Positions 33,347 through 42,497 of a stretch of 64,000 nt of DNA are shown piece after piece. Origin of the DNA: Paenibacillus wynnii (lineage in GTDB: Bacteria > Bacillota > Bacilli > Paenibacillales > Paenibacillaceae). A program made the position numbers and the translations under genes. Every line of letters starts with the position of its first letter. Position 1 is the stretch's first letter. The notes under the pieces are model-generated. The model saw nothing but the letters and a program-made list of their open reading frames with translations, did no database searches and was not told the origin of the DNA. The stretch covers positions 2,356,001 to 2,420,000 of the forward strand of contig NZ_JQCR01000003.1 in NCBI RefSeq assembly GCF_000757885.1, given 5' to 3'.

Positions 33347-34381
33347 TTAATAAATGAACATTGCATCGCCAAAGCTGAAGAAGCGGTATTTCTCCGCTAT
33401 TGCTTCTTTATAGGCGTCAAGAATATGATCGCGGCCAGCTAAAGCACTGACCAGCATAACCAGTGTGGATTTGGGCAAGTGAAAGTTAGTGATCAGAGCA
33501 TTAACAACTTTAAATGAATATCCTGGATAAATAAAAATATCTGTCCAGCCATTGCATTCTTTCAGAGGGCCGCCTTCGCATAAGTTACCGACCGTCTCCA
33601 AGGTGCGGCAAGAAGTCGTCCCGACAGCGATAATCCGGCTGCCTCGATTCATAGCAGCATTTAATATATCGGCTGTTTCTTGGGAAAAGCTGAAATATTC
33701 CGCATGCATCACATGTTCTTCCACCCGTTCTACCGACATTGGACGAAAGGTACCCAGTCCAACATGGAGGGTGATGTAGGTGATATTTACACCTTTTGCA
33801 GTGAGCTGTTCCATAAGTTCTTTGGTAAAATGAAGCCCTGCTGTAGGAGCTGCTGCCGAGCCTTCATGCCGGGCATACACCGTCTGATAACGTTCACGAT
33901 CATCCAAAGTTTCCTTAATATACGGGGGAAGCGGCATAGTTCCCAGCCTGTCCAATATTTCCTGGAAAATACCCTTATATATAAAGCGTAAAGTCCGTCC
34001 ACCCATATCTTCTTCTTCTTCAACTACTGCACGAAGCTCTTCACCAAAAACGATAACCGCACCCGTCTTCAGCTTCTTACCTGGCTTCACAAGAGCTTCC
34101 CAGCGATCATCGCCAAGATCTTTCAAGAGCAAAACCTCAGCCTTCGCTCCTGTGTCCTCTTTAATTCCGAATAGGCGCGCAGGAATGACTCTCGTATCAT
34201 TCAGTACGAGAGTATCTCCGGCTTGTAATTCATCAACAATATCCGTGAAATGCCGGTGAGACATATCACCGTTCTGCCGGTTCACCGTCAGTAGCCTGGA
34301 AGAACTCCGGTCGGGAAGCGGAGTCTGAGCGATCAGTTCCTCCGGCAAATAAAAATCATAGGCGTCTACATTCATTATCAT
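33347..34381 (-). CDS. queA: S-adenosylmethionine:tRNA ribosyltransferase-isomerase
   Basis: QueA transfers the ribosyl part of SAM onto preQ1 in tRNA to make epoxyqueuosine. The 344-residue protein has the standard opening D-F-Y-L-P-E-E-L-I-A-Q-T-P, D-T-R-V-I-P-A-R-L-F-G near 58, A-A-P-T-A-G-L-H-F-T near 172, and a C-terminal N-F-H-L-P-K-S-T-L-M-L-type segment. The ATG at 34381 has AAGGA 7 bp upstream; a second in-frame ATG at 34375 is possible. It lies 21 bp before tgt in the same operon. Confidence 0.96.
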   Translation of the reverse strand: MIMNVDAYDFYLPEELIAQTPLPDRSSSRLLTVNRQNGDMSHRHFTDIVDELQAGDTLVLNDTRVIPARLFGIKEDTGAKAEVLLLKDLGDDRWEALVKPGKKLKTGAVIVFGEELRAVVEEEEDMGGRTLRFIYKGIFQEILDRLGTMPLPPYIKETLDDRERYQTVYARHEGSAAAPTAGLHFTKELMEQLTAKGVNITYITLHVGLGTFRPMSVERVEEHVMHAEYFSFSQETADILNAAMNRGSRIIAVGTTSCRTLETVGNLCEGGPLKECNGWTDIFIYPGYSFKVVNALITNFHLPKSTLVMLVSALAGRDHILDAYKEAIAEKYRFFSFGDAMFIY

Positions 34382-34384
34382 TCT

Positions 34385-36487
34385 TCATTCCTTAACTATA
34401 GTTACGTTGCGATAATAGTGTTGCAATATTTGTTTGTAATCATACCCGCTGTCTGCCATACCCTTTACGCCCCATTGGGACATACCCAGCCCATGTCCAT
34501 AACCACGGCCGATAAACAGGAATCCGGGGTTGCTGTTGATGACTCTGGCTGTAGAATCGCCACCCATAATTACGGTTCCGCTACCGTTAACTGTTACCTT
34601 ACCTGATGCAGATAGCACACCTGCACTCTGAGAACTGGTAACTGTTCCAGTAGCACCGTCAGCGCCTAATACAGTATAACTGGAGGAGGGTACAATATCA
34701 AACAATGTACTCGGCAATCCATTAAGACTCGATCGGAATAAATCTGGGTATTTCATCTTCAGAATTTCTCCATTAGCTTTAACTTGAACAGCTCTTCCCG
34801 AAGGTCCCCGTTGAGTTACCTGTAAGCTGATTATAGAAGAAGGTAACGAACTGCTCGTTACACCTTGCAGACTCTTCAGCAGCTCTGCTGAAGTATAAGG
34901 CCCTTTAATCCAGCTGTAGCTGCCAGACTCAATCACCTTATTTAGTACAACTGCATTCTCTCCCGGGTTTAGCTTACCAACAGGACTTACTTCACTCTGG
35001 ATGATAGGAAGAGGGCGTATGTTCACACCTTGGGTTGAGGCTGTGAGTATTTCTAGTCCTGCTGAGGTTCTAGCCCCTGTTAATTTAACGTTATCTTCAC
35101 GCGCATATCCAACGGTGCCGTTAGGCAGCATTACATTATACCAATTCTTCGAGGTGGCAGTCGCTGAAATATCTGTAGGGCTTGCCACACTTCCGAACAT
35201 AACCCCGCCATTCCCCCACACTTCTGAAGGGTCAGCCGTATATCCTCCGCTATTAGAGGAGAATACCGCCTCCACAATCTTGCCCCCGCTCATTAACACT
35301 TCACCGGCAGTGGCATCAACCGCTTTGGTAATTACTGGAGCCTCGGCACCTATGCCGTTATATACCTGACTTAAGGTTGTGTCGACCACGTTCGCTACAT
35401 CGAACCGGTTTCCTTGAGATCGCGCATAGCTGCGAGCAGCTACAGCCTGAGCTTTAAGCGCCTCAACCGCCCAACCGGATGATACCTCTCCGCCGACAAC
35501 CGCATACAAATACTTCTCCAAAGGAACTTCATTGATAACAGCCAATGAACCGTTTAATCCGCTAAGTTCAAAATTCCCCCGGTACGTTCGTTTCGACCTT
35601 TCCGTAAGCTGAATCCCGGCGTCATTGCCAACTGCAGTGAATTTAGTTCCGTTACCAGTTATCATATAATGGGAAGTTTGTCCCTCATTTGTCCAATCCT
35701 GACCGGCATCCGTTCGTAGAATTAACCCGCTTGAAGCCACTGCGCTGGGTGTCAAAGTAAGCTGTGGCAAGGATTGAGATACTAGAGCCTGTAGGGCTGA
35801 CAGTTCACTGTCATTTGCGGCTTCCCCGATCCAAACTTCATATTTCACACCATCGACAGTCGGTACAATAACAGTCCAGGCATCAAAGCCCACCGCTGCA
35901 ATACTGCCCACTACAGTATCTGCCTCTTGCTGGGTTGTATAGATACCTGCACTAAGATGCTTACTTCCTTTTACCGTAGGGATTTGACCTGCAGGAATAG
36001 TTATTCCTGACTTCCCTACCCGGGTTGCCGCATCCTTTGCTGCGTTTTCGCTGGCATACATCCCTGTGTATAACTGGTACAGGTTGCCGCCATTTTTGGA
36101 TGCAGCGAATAACAACGGCTTGTCAGAGGTTGCTTGAAGTTTTTTGGCCGCATCAGCCGCTTCCCTCCATAGGGGAGTTTCAAGCACCTTTACCCGGAAG
36201 CTGTCATAACTGAAGCGAGCTATGCTCTTAACCGGCATGGTGACCAACGGGGAGCCCTCTTTGGAGAGCACACTCCACGGCTGATTGGATTGTAAGGAAA
36301 TTACCGGAACGGTAGATTTATATTTGCTTCCAATGTCAGCAAAAAGGGCGACACGTATCGTAAGATTAGAATCGGCATGACTATAACCAACAGGGAGCAT
36401 CAAGCTTCCCATAACCAGTGTTGCTGCTAATAATCCTTTGCAGGTTGGAGATAGCAAAGTTCTCCATCCCCGCTTTGAATGATTCAT
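34385..36487 (-). CDS. SpoIID/LytB-domain secreted protein
   Basis: Secreted protein of 700 residues, predicted to act on cell-wall glycan; the SpoIID domain is a lytic transglycosylase on denuded glycan strands. It has a signal peptide (about 1-38), two SPOR-like repeats (about 110-215), and the split SpoIID core with G-E-V-S-S-G-W-A-V-E-A-L-K-A-Q-A near 330, which contains the putative catalytic Glu. A bacterial SH3-like segment follows (about 440-520). The final part has G-Y-G-H-G-L-G-M-S-Q-W-G near 660. The ATG at 36487 has GGAGGAGG upstream. It sits between ruvB and queA, where some Paenibacillus-type operons carry it. Confidence 0.88.
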   Translation of the reverse strand: MNHSKRGWRTLLSPTCKGLLAATLVMGSLMLPVGYSHADSNLTIRVALFADIGSKYKSTVPVISLQSNQPWSVLSKEGSPLVTMPVKSIARFSYDSFRVKVLETPLWREAADAAKKLQATSDKPLLFAASKNGGNLYQLYTGMYASENAAKDAATRVGKSGITIPAGQIPTVKGSKHLSAGIYTTQQEADTVVGSIAAVGFDAWTVIVPTVDGVKYEVWIGEAANDSELSALQALVSQSLPQLTLTPSAVASSGLILRTDAGQDWTNEGQTSHYMITGNGTKFTAVGNDAGIQLTERSKRTYRGNFELSGLNGSLAVINEVPLEKYLYAVVGGEVSSGWAVEALKAQAVAARSYARSQGNRFDVANVVDTTLSQVYNGIGAEAPVITKAVDATAGEVLMSGGKIVEAVFSSNSGGYTADPSEVWGNGGVMFGSVASPTDISATATSKNWYNVMLPNGTVGYAREDNVKLTGARTSAGLEILTASTQGVNIRPLPIIQSEVSPVGKLNPGENAVVLNKVIESGSYSWIKGPYTSAELLKSLQGVTSSSLPSSIISLQVTQRGPSGRAVQVKANGEILKMKYPDLFRSSLNGLPSTLFDIVPSSSYTVLGADGATGTVTSSQSAGVLSASGKVTVNGSGTVIMGGDSTARVINSNPGFLFIGRGYGHGLGMSQWGVKGMADSGYDYKQILQHYYRNVTIVKE

Positions 36488-36519
36488 CCTGCATCCTCCT
36501 CCATAAATGTAGTTGATTC

Positions 36520-37527
36520 TCAGGTCTGCTCCGGAGGGAGCGATAGGCCCAAGTGTTGATAGGCTGCTGGTGTAACAATTCTTCCGCGCGGTGTTCTTTG
36601 CATGAACCCAATCTGTAATAAATAAGGCTCATATACATCTTCAATCGTTTGGCTCTCTTCGCCTATAGTGGCGGCTATTGTATCAAGCCCTACAGGGCCT
36701 CCACGAAAGCCTGTAATCATAGAGCGCAGCATCTTGTGGTCAATGCTGTCGAGTCCAAGAGGATCGACTTGAAGCAACTTTAAGGCCTCACTGGCAATCT
36801 CAGGTGTAATGATTCCATCGCCCCGGACCTGTGCAAAGTCCCGGACCCTCTTCAGCAAACGATTCGCTATCCGCGGAGTTCCCCTTGAGCGTAAGGCCAC
36901 CTCGTCGGCGGCATCACCAAGAATCTCAATGCCCAATAGATCGGCATTGCGCGAGACGATATAACTTAATTCATCTATTGAATACAACTCTAGACGACTT
37001 ACAACCCCGAAACGGTCGCGTAGCGGTGCTGACAACATTCCTGCACGGGTTGTTGCACCGATTAGGGTAAAGGGCGGTAAATCCAGGCGCATGGAGCGGG
37101 CGCTTGGTCCCTTACCAATCATGATATCAAGTGCAAAATCCTCCATAGCCGGATACAGTACCTCTTCCACAGTTCGGTGCAGACGATGGATCTCATCGAT
37201 GAATAACACATCGCCCTCTTGCAGATTGGTCAGAAGTGCAGCCAAGTCACCTGGGCGTTCTATAGCAGGACCCGATGTTGTGCGCAGGCTGACACCCAGT
37301 TCATTGGCGATAATATTAGCCAAAGTCGTTTTCCCAAGGCCCGGAGGTCCATAGAGAAGTACATGATCCAAAGCTTCACTTCTCATTTTTGCAGCTTCTA
37401 TATATATTTTCAGGTTTTCTTTGACCTGGTTCTGTCCGATATACTCACCCAGATAACGAGGACGCAAGCTAAACTCAACCGCCTGCTCTTCCATCATTAA
37501 ATTTGCGGATATGATCCGGTCATCCAT
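36520..37527 (-). CDS. ruvB: Holliday junction DNA helicase RuvB
   Basis: Hexameric AAA+ motor that drives branch migration of Holliday junctions with RuvA. The 335-residue protein has Walker A G-P-P-G-L-G-K-T-T near 61-69, Walker B I-D-E-I-H-R-L near 110, the G-A-T-T-R-A-G-M-L sensor near 159, and the winged-helix C-terminal domain ending in Q-R-T-P-R-G-R. ATG 37527 has GGAGCGA upstream. The order ruvC-ruvA-ruvB matches the usual resolvasome cluster; the gap to ruvA is 36 bp. Confidence 0.97.
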   Translation of the reverse strand: MDDRIISANLMMEEQAVEFSLRPRYLGEYIGQNQVKENLKIYIEAAKMRSEALDHVLLYGPPGLGKTTLANIIANELGVSLRTTSGPAIERPGDLAALLTNLQEGDVLFIDEIHRLHRTVEEVLYPAMEDFALDIMIGKGPSARSMRLDLPPFTLIGATTRAGMLSAPLRDRFGVVSRLELYSIDELSYIVSRNADLLGIEILGDAADEVALRSRGTPRIANRLLKRVRDFAQVRGDGIITPEIASEALKLLQVDPLGLDSIDHKMLRSMITGFRGGPVGLDTIAATIGEESQTIEDVYEPYLLQIGFMQRTPRGRIVTPAAYQHLGLSLPPEQT

Positions 37528-37563
37528 CTTTCATCGCTCCCATTCTTCAGCATGTCTGTAGTC

Positions 37564-38181
37564 CTATCTAGCTACATACAGAAGCTTAAGCGCTCTTTTC
37601 ATCAGCACGTCAACCGTTTCCGACTCTGCTCCCTCTTGCTTCAAGGAGAGCCATGCACGATCCAGCTCACTTTCTGTATAACCGAGCGCCTTCAACCCGT
37701 CTCTGGCCTCCTGCCAAGGCAGAACACCGTCTTCCGTGTCCTGATTCACAGCAAACAGACCTGTCTGTATAGGGATGTTCCCCAGACCCTCCAGCTTGTC
37801 CTTCAAATCCAGAATCATCCGCTGTGCCGTTTTCTTGCCGATCCCCGGCAGCTTAATCAGGAAAGTTATGTTCTCTTGATAAATAGCAGATATCAGTTGA
37901 TCCGGAGTTCCCCCCGTCAATATCCCCAAAGCCACGCGTGGGCCGATCCCCGACACCTCTATCAGCTTGCGGAACAATCTTTGCTCCTCCCGGGTAGGAA
38001 ACCCAAATAGAAGCGTGGCATCTTCACGTGTCTGGTAATGGATAAAGATCGTTACAGGTCCATCGACCTTGGCAAAAGCATACGGATTCGGGCAAAATAC
38101 CCGGTATCCTACGCCCTGAACATCCAATACCACATATTCCGACTCTAAATGAACAACGGGACCTCTTAAGAAATCTATCAT
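37564..38181 (-). CDS. ruvA: Holliday junction branch migration protein RuvA
   Basis: Tetrameric DNA-binding subunit that positions Holliday junctions for RuvB. The 205-residue protein starts M-I-D-F-L-R-G and has the OB fold (1-62), the double helix-hairpin-helix (L-P-G-I-G-K-K-T-A near 115), and a C-terminal RuvB-contact domain (about 150-205). Its ATG overlaps the ruvC stop by 4 bp, so the two are translationally coupled. Confidence 0.96.
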   Translation of the reverse strand: MIDFLRGPVVHLESEYVVLDVQGVGYRVFCPNPYAFAKVDGPVTIFIHYQTREDATLLFGFPTREEQRLFRKLIEVSGIGPRVALGILTGGTPDQLISAIYQENITFLIKLPGIGKKTAQRMILDLKDKLEGLGNIPIQTGLFAVNQDTEDGVLPWQEARDGLKALGYTESELDRAWLSLKQEGAESETVDVLMKRALKLLYVAR

Positions 38182-38681
38182 TTTCGCAATACCTCATTTA
38201 ATTTGGAATTAAGACTATAGGAATGGGCATGACATACCGCTACTGCTAAAGCATCTGCTACATCGTCCGGTTTCGGAACTACTGATAATTTCAGCAGCAT
38301 CTTAATCATTTCCTGCACCTGATGTTTCTCTGCTTTGCCGTAGCCGACAACGGCTTGCTTGACCTGCATAGGAGTATATTCCGCTACGGGCAGTCCGCGC
38401 TGTACAGCAGCCAGAATGATCACGCCACGAGCTTGTGCAACGGGTAATGCGGTCGAAACATTTCGACTGAAGAACAGCTTTTCAATCGCTACCGTATCCG
38501 GTTTATATTTATCAATCAGCTGAACCATGCCTTCATAGACATGAAGCAGTCGTTCTTCCTCCGGTGTGTGAGCCTCTGTCTGAATACAGCCGTATTGAAC
38601 TGGCTTCAGTTTATTGGCCTCCTTGTCCACGAATCCGAACCCCACAATCGCCAGCCCCGGGTCAATTCCAAGAATGCGCAA
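38178..38681 (-). CDS. ruvC: Holliday junction resolvase RuvC
   Basis: Dimeric nuclease that cuts Holliday junctions. The protein (167 residues) has the catalytic I-L-G-I-D-P-G-L at its N-terminus, A-I-E-K-L-F-F near 65, V-K-Q-A-V-V-G-Y-G-K-A-E-K near 110, and the last acidic pair in D-D-V-A-D-A-L-A near 140. The start is TTG 38681 with AGAGGAG 8-10 bp upstream; the frame continues to 38729 without a signal. It is the first gene of the seven-gene operon ending at yajC. A 16-bp palindrome (38762-38777) lies upstream. Confidence 0.95.
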   Translation of the reverse strand: MRILGIDPGLAIVGFGFVDKEANKLKPVQYGCIQTEAHTPEEERLLHVYEGMVQLIDKYKPDTVAIEKLFFSRNVSTALPVAQARGVIILAAVQRGLPVAEYTPMQVKQAVVGYGKAEKHQVQEMIKMLLKLSVVPKPDDVADALAVAVCHAHSYSLNSKLNEVLRK

Positions 38682-38801
38682 TTCTATCTCTCCTCTATTA
38701 AAGCGAACATATGTATTCCTTCTAACCATTATAGCAAAAATAGCCCTTCCGGGAGAAAAAAATTTGCAATTGCAAATAATAATGAAACGACTCTTAAAGA
38801 C

Positions 38802-38839
38802 ACAGAAATAAGGCTTCCGATGCTTGCATCAGAAACCTT
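38802..38839 (-). terminator. Terminator of bofC
   Basis: A 13-bp stem with wobble pairs only on the minus strand (38810-38822/38827-38839) lies about 25 bp past the bofC stop. The weak T-run reads ATTTCTG. Confidence 0.6.
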
Positions 38840-38861
38840 TAATTTATATCTATATTTAAGT

Positions 38862-39584
38862 CTAATCCTTACTTTGCATAACTTGTTCCGCACTATCCCT
38901 TGCATAGTCGCTAAAAGTAGACAGCACACTATTGTACTCTTCGATATCCTGAACCCGAATCCCCTCCTGAAGCTGCTTCCAAATATTCTCCGGTAACGAG
39001 GACTTCATGGAGCCCATATCCATCTGAAAAAAGGTCTTTAGAACCTCCTCCTTCACCGGATGCCCCTTGAATAAGGTTAGATTACCGTGTTCATCCACAC
39101 CAATGTAGGAATCTTTTTTGCAGGACGGTGATAGATCTTCCACTTTCTTTTCAAGCCATAAGTCGCCTTCAGTGCTTAGCCAACCCTTCCATGCTTGGTG
39201 CTCTGTGATTAGAGCCTTAAGCTGAACAGGATCTTTCACTCCGGGTAACGTCTGAATTTCCTCACCGCTTACGTAGTTTATTTTCAGGTGAACCGTTCTG
39301 CTAATCCCGCTTTGGGCGATGATCTTCAGAAGTTGTTCATTCTGTAAAGTAACTGATTTATCTTCCTGGATGTCCTCTTGTGCTTTCCATACAGCTGCCG
39401 CCGGCTCATCCCCAGAATTCACTTGTAGTGATGAATGGGTCAACAGACCACTGATTTCCTGCGGGACCCGCATCCCGCCCCATGCCAATATTGTCAAAGC
39501 CGCACATGCCGTTCCAACCCAAAGCGCCTTTTTCCAACGTCTCCATCGCCGCCAAAGTTGTTTTTTTAAGCGAAAAGCGTTCAC
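38862..39584 (-). CDS. bofC: BofC-like sporulation protein
   Basis: BofC is a forespore protein secreted into the intermembrane space; it slows SpoIVB-driven sigma-K activation. This 240-residue protein has a basic N-terminus, a membrane anchor/signal segment (about 20-38), and a C-terminal part with the BofC C-domain pattern: D-S-Y-I-G-V-D-E-H-G-N-L-T-L-F-K-G-H-P near 150-170, then F-F-Q-M-D near 180 and a glycine-independent tail I-R-V-Q-D-I-E-E-Y. The GTG at 39584 has AAGGGA upstream. Its place beside ruvC-ruvA matches B. subtilis bofC. It is longer than B. subtilis BofC (about 170 residues) in the N-terminal half. Confidence 0.8.
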   Translation of the reverse strand: MNAFRLKKQLWRRWRRWKKALWVGTACAALTILAWGGMRVPQEISGLLTHSSLQVNSGDEPAAAVWKAQEDIQEDKSVTLQNEQLLKIIAQSGISRTVHLKINYVSGEEIQTLPGVKDPVQLKALITEHQAWKGWLSTEGDLWLEKKVEDLSPSCKKDSYIGVDEHGNLTLFKGHPVKEEVLKTFFQMDMGSMKSSLPENIWKQLQEGIRVQDIEEYNSVLSTFSDYARDSAEQVMQSKD

Positions 39585-39719
39585 GTTAATCCCTTCATTC
39601 TACTTTTTTCCTATTGTGACCTATGAAGGGAGCATTTATGCGCTTATAGAGGAATAATTCAAATGACTTTGAATTTTATTAAATTTTTGAGTTTCTTGAG
39701 TTTCTTACGATCCTGCTCA

Positions 39720-39748
39720 TTCACTTCAATTCATGTTTCGTGTATAAT
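39720..39748 (+). promoter_or_regulatory. Candidate SigA promoter of fabV
   Basis: TTCACT and TATAAT are 17 bp apart on the plus strand, about 95 bp before the fabV start. Confidence 0.65.
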
Positions 39749-39848
39749 TTAGCTTGATGTAGGTACGGAAATATTCGGTATGACTACCAGCAATCCTATT
39801 AATAGTTTCTTCTACTGCCTAAATATAAGAAAAAGGGGAACTTCATTG

Positions 39849-41039
39849 ATGATTATTCATCCAAAAACACGCAGCTTTATATGCACAACAGCTCATCCGG
39901 AGGGATGCGCAAAGCAAATCGAGAAACAAATTGATTACATAAATGCTCAAAAAAAGTTTAACGGCCCCACTAATGTACTAGTCATCGGTGCTTCAACCGG
40001 GTACGGACTTGCTTCACGTATTGCTGCCGCCTTTGGTGCAGGTGCCAACACCCTGGGAGTTTTCTTTGACAGAGCAGCAGAAGGTGCGCGTACCGCAACT
40101 GCAGGCTGGTACAATACCGCGGCATTTGAAGCAAAAGCTAAACAAAACGGGCTTAAATCCTTCAGTATTGTCGGAGATGCCTTCTCGGACAGCATTAAAG
40201 CCAAAACCATAGAACTCATTAAGGCAGAATTCGGCCAAGTTGATTTAGTAGTATACAGCCTTGCTTCCCCACGCCGGACACACCCGGTTACAGGAGAAAT
40301 TTTTTCTTCTGTTATTAAGCCTATTGGACCTACTTATACGAATAAAACCTTGAACTTCCACAGCGGAGAAGTATCGTTTACCAGTATCGAACCCGCTACT
40401 GATGAAGAAATCCGTCAAACCACCGCAGTCATGGGGGGCGAAGATTGGAGAATGTGGATAGAGCAGCTGTCTGAGGCGGGCGTCATTGCCAAAGGAGCTA
40501 CAACTGTCGCTTACTCTTATGTTGGGCCTGAGGTTACACAACCCGTTTATCGCGAAGGAACTATCGGCAAAGCCAAAAATGATCTTGAAAATACGGCTAT
40601 ACAATTGAATGATCTTCTTCAATCACAAGGCGGACGTGCCTTTGTTTCGGTCAATAAAGCATTGGTAACTCAATCGAGTTCGGCTATTCCTGTCGTTCCG
40701 CTGTATATTTCCGCACTTTACAAAGTAATGAAGGAAAAAGAACTGCATGAGAACTGCATCGAACAAATGTATCGTCTATTCTCCGAACGTTTATATGGGG
40801 AAGGTACCGTTGAAGTGGATGAGAAAGGCCTTATTCGGATTGATGACTGGGAAATGCGCGAAGATGTTCAGGCAGAGGTAATGAAACGTTGGCTCGATCT
40901 GGATACAGACAATGTTAATGATCTAGCGGATCTTACAGGTTACCAGCAAGACTTTTATAATCTGTTCGGTTTTCGAACCGAAGGTATAGATTATGAGGCA
41001 GATGTAGATCAAAATGTTGACATTCCGAACCTGTACTAA
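39849..41039 (+). CDS. fabV: Trans-2-enoyl-ACP/CoA reductase FabV
   Basis: NADH-dependent reductase for the last step of the fatty-acid elongation cycle; FabV isozymes are insensitive to triclosan. The 396-residue protein starts M-I-I-H-P-K-T-R and has the family's cofactor loop V-L-V-I-G-A-S-T-G-Y-G-L-A near 45, and the catalytic Y-x8-K (Y-R-E-G-T-I-G-K-A-K near 235-244). The length (about 400) is that of FabV and not of FabI (260). The ATG at 39849 follows AAGGGG; an earlier in-frame ATG at 39780 has no ribosome site. It is a single gene with its own promoter and terminator. Confidence 0.94.
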   Translation: MIIHPKTRSFICTTAHPEGCAKQIEKQIDYINAQKKFNGPTNVLVIGASTGYGLASRIAAAFGAGANTLGVFFDRAAEGARTATAGWYNTAAFEAKAKQNGLKSFSIVGDAFSDSIKAKTIELIKAEFGQVDLVVYSLASPRRTHPVTGEIFSSVIKPIGPTYTNKTLNFHSGEVSFTSIEPATDEEIRQTTAVMGGEDWRMWIEQLSEAGVIAKGATTVAYSYVGPEVTQPVYREGTIGKAKNDLENTAIQLNDLLQSQGGRAFVSVNKALVTQSSSAIPVVPLYISALYKVMKEKELHENCIEQMYRLFSERLYGEGTVEVDEKGLIRIDDWEMREDVQAEVMKRWLDLDTDNVNDLADLTGYQQDFYNLFGFRTEGIDYEADVDQNVDIPNLY

Positions 41040-41072
41040 TTGAATTCCTAGCGAAAATATATAGATATACCA

Positions 41073-41100
41073 AGCTCCCCACACTCTGGGGGGCTTTTTT
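41073..41100 (+). terminator. Terminator of fabV
   Basis: AGCTCCCC pairs with GGGGGGCT (one wobble), followed by T6 on the plus strand, 34 bp past the stop. Confidence 0.85.
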
Positions 41101-41140
41101 GTTGTTAGGATAATTGCATTTTTTATTATTATTTCAAAAT

Positions 41141-41182
41141 TTGATTTCAATCCTCTTTTTTAGAAAGGGAACGAGATAGAAT
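41141..41182 (+). promoter_or_regulatory. FNR-like box and -10 element upstream of the flavodiiron gene
   Basis: TTGAT-TTCA-ATCCT (41141-41154) matches the FNR consensus TTGAT-N4-ATCAA at 8 of 10 fixed positions. TAGAAT (41177-41182) is a good -10. A start at about 41189 would place the box centre (41147.5) at -41.5, the class II activator position. The regulator encoded at 44003-44710 carries an FNR-type E-x2-S-R recognition helix. Inference from sequence only. Confidence 0.55.
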
Positions 41183-41231
41183 CAAATTGCTGATACACAT
41201 AAATACACATAAAGCACAGGAGGTTATTGGA

Positions 41232-42467
41232 ATGAAACCAGGATTTAAACTAGCAAAAGATATTTATTGGGTGGGTAAAATCGATGAACGCGAGGTTCCC
41301 TTTCACCGCCTGCTCTTAACAAAAGGTACCACTTACAACTCGTATTTGCTCAAAACCGGCAAGCCGACCGTCATAGATACAGTAGATATGGAATTCGGAA
41401 GAGAATTCGCAGAACAACTGTCTGAGTTAATAGATCCCCTCGATATTCAGTACATTGTAATCAATCATACAGAACCTGACCACTCGGGCGGATTGGCGGC
41501 ACTCGCTGGTAAAGCTACTAACGCTACCATCGTCTGCACGGAGATCGCCGTACCCGAAATTCAGCAGATGTATAAGCTGCAGCATCGCAACTATCTCGTG
41601 GTTAAAGACGGAGACCAGCTGGATATCGGCGGGAAAACCCTCCTGTTCAAAGAGACTCCCTACCTTCATACAGAAGAGACGATGATTACCTACTGTATAG
41701 AGGATAAAATATTATTTCCCTGCGATATTTTCAGCACGCATATTGCCGTGGAGAAGCTTTTTGCCGATGAGGCTGGGTTTGATATTACCGAGGATTTCAA
41801 AGGCTATTATCAGGCCATTATCCACCCGCACAGAAGGTATGTACGGACATTGATGGAAGCGATCAAGGATTTGGAGATTGACATGATTGCCCCTTCACAC
41901 GGATTTGCGATCCGACAAGACATTCCTAAATTCATTAACTTATATGCAGAACTTAGCTCCGAGACGACAGTAGGCAAGAAAGTCTCTATTGTCTATACAA
42001 CTATTAAGAATAGCACTAAAAAAATGGCCCACATCCTGCAGGATTCTTTCTTGGAAAACAATATTGAGGTCGAACTGTGGGACGCAGACAAATCCGATGA
42101 AGCCGATATTCTAAAAAGTATTGCAGCGGCTGACGCTGTCTTTATCGGAAGTTCAACCAAGTATGCGGATATGACCGGGAATTTGGAAAGTATTTTGCTT
42201 AAACTTAAGGATTTGAATTTGGAAGGTAAGTTAGCCGCAGCATTCGGTTCCTATGGTTGGAGTGGAGAAGCTATTGAAGTAGTGCAGGATTACTTAAACG
42301 GAACGAACATGGCCGTACAAAGCACTTCACACGTTATCAAAACAACCGGAATGACCCATGTTGAATTCCCGATCCGTATCCGTTTCTCCCCTAAAGAGAA
42401 AGAAAAAATCTCCAAAATCAAAAACGCCGCCGAGTTCGTCTCGGACCTGCTTCTTAGCGCGATCTAA
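41232..42467 (+). CDS. Flavodiiron protein (A-type flavoprotein, NO/O2 reductase)
   Basis: Soluble reductase that reduces NO to N2O or O2 to water. The 411-residue protein has an N-terminal metallo-beta-lactamase-like diiron domain (about 1-250) with H79-x-E81-x-D83-H84, H146, D165 and H223 all visible, so the diiron site looks complete. A C-terminal flavodoxin-like FMN domain follows (about 253-400, with S-I-V-Y-T-T-I-K-N-S-T). I use ATG 41232, with GGAGG 8 bp upstream, not the frame opening at 41187. It heads a cluster with reductase, rubredoxin and a Crp/Fnr regulator, which fits a detoxification chain NADH -> reductase -> rubredoxin -> flavodiiron protein. Confidence 0.93.
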   Translation: MKPGFKLAKDIYWVGKIDEREVPFHRLLLTKGTTYNSYLLKTGKPTVIDTVDMEFGREFAEQLSELIDPLDIQYIVINHTEPDHSGGLAALAGKATNATIVCTEIAVPEIQQMYKLQHRNYLVVKDGDQLDIGGKTLLFKETPYLHTEETMITYCIEDKILFPCDIFSTHIAVEKLFADEAGFDITEDFKGYYQAIIHPHRRYVRTLMEAIKDLEIDMIAPSHGFAIRQDIPKFINLYAELSSETTVGKKVSIVYTTIKNSTKKMAHILQDSFLENNIEVELWDADKSDEADILKSIAAADAVFIGSSTKYADMTGNLESILLKLKDLNLEGKLAAAFGSYGWSGEAIEVVQDYLNGTNMAVQSTSHVIKTTGMTHVEFPIRIRFSPKEKEKISKIKNAAEFVSDLLLSAI

Positions 42468-42497
42468 ACTAACCATAGAATCAACGGAGGAAACCAG

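Noticed and set aside
38762..38777. ATTTGCAATTGCAAAT palindrome upstream of ruvC as a LexA site
   Set aside because: It does not match the Bacillus LexA consensus (CGAAC-N4-GTTCG); its AT-rich symmetry may be chance.
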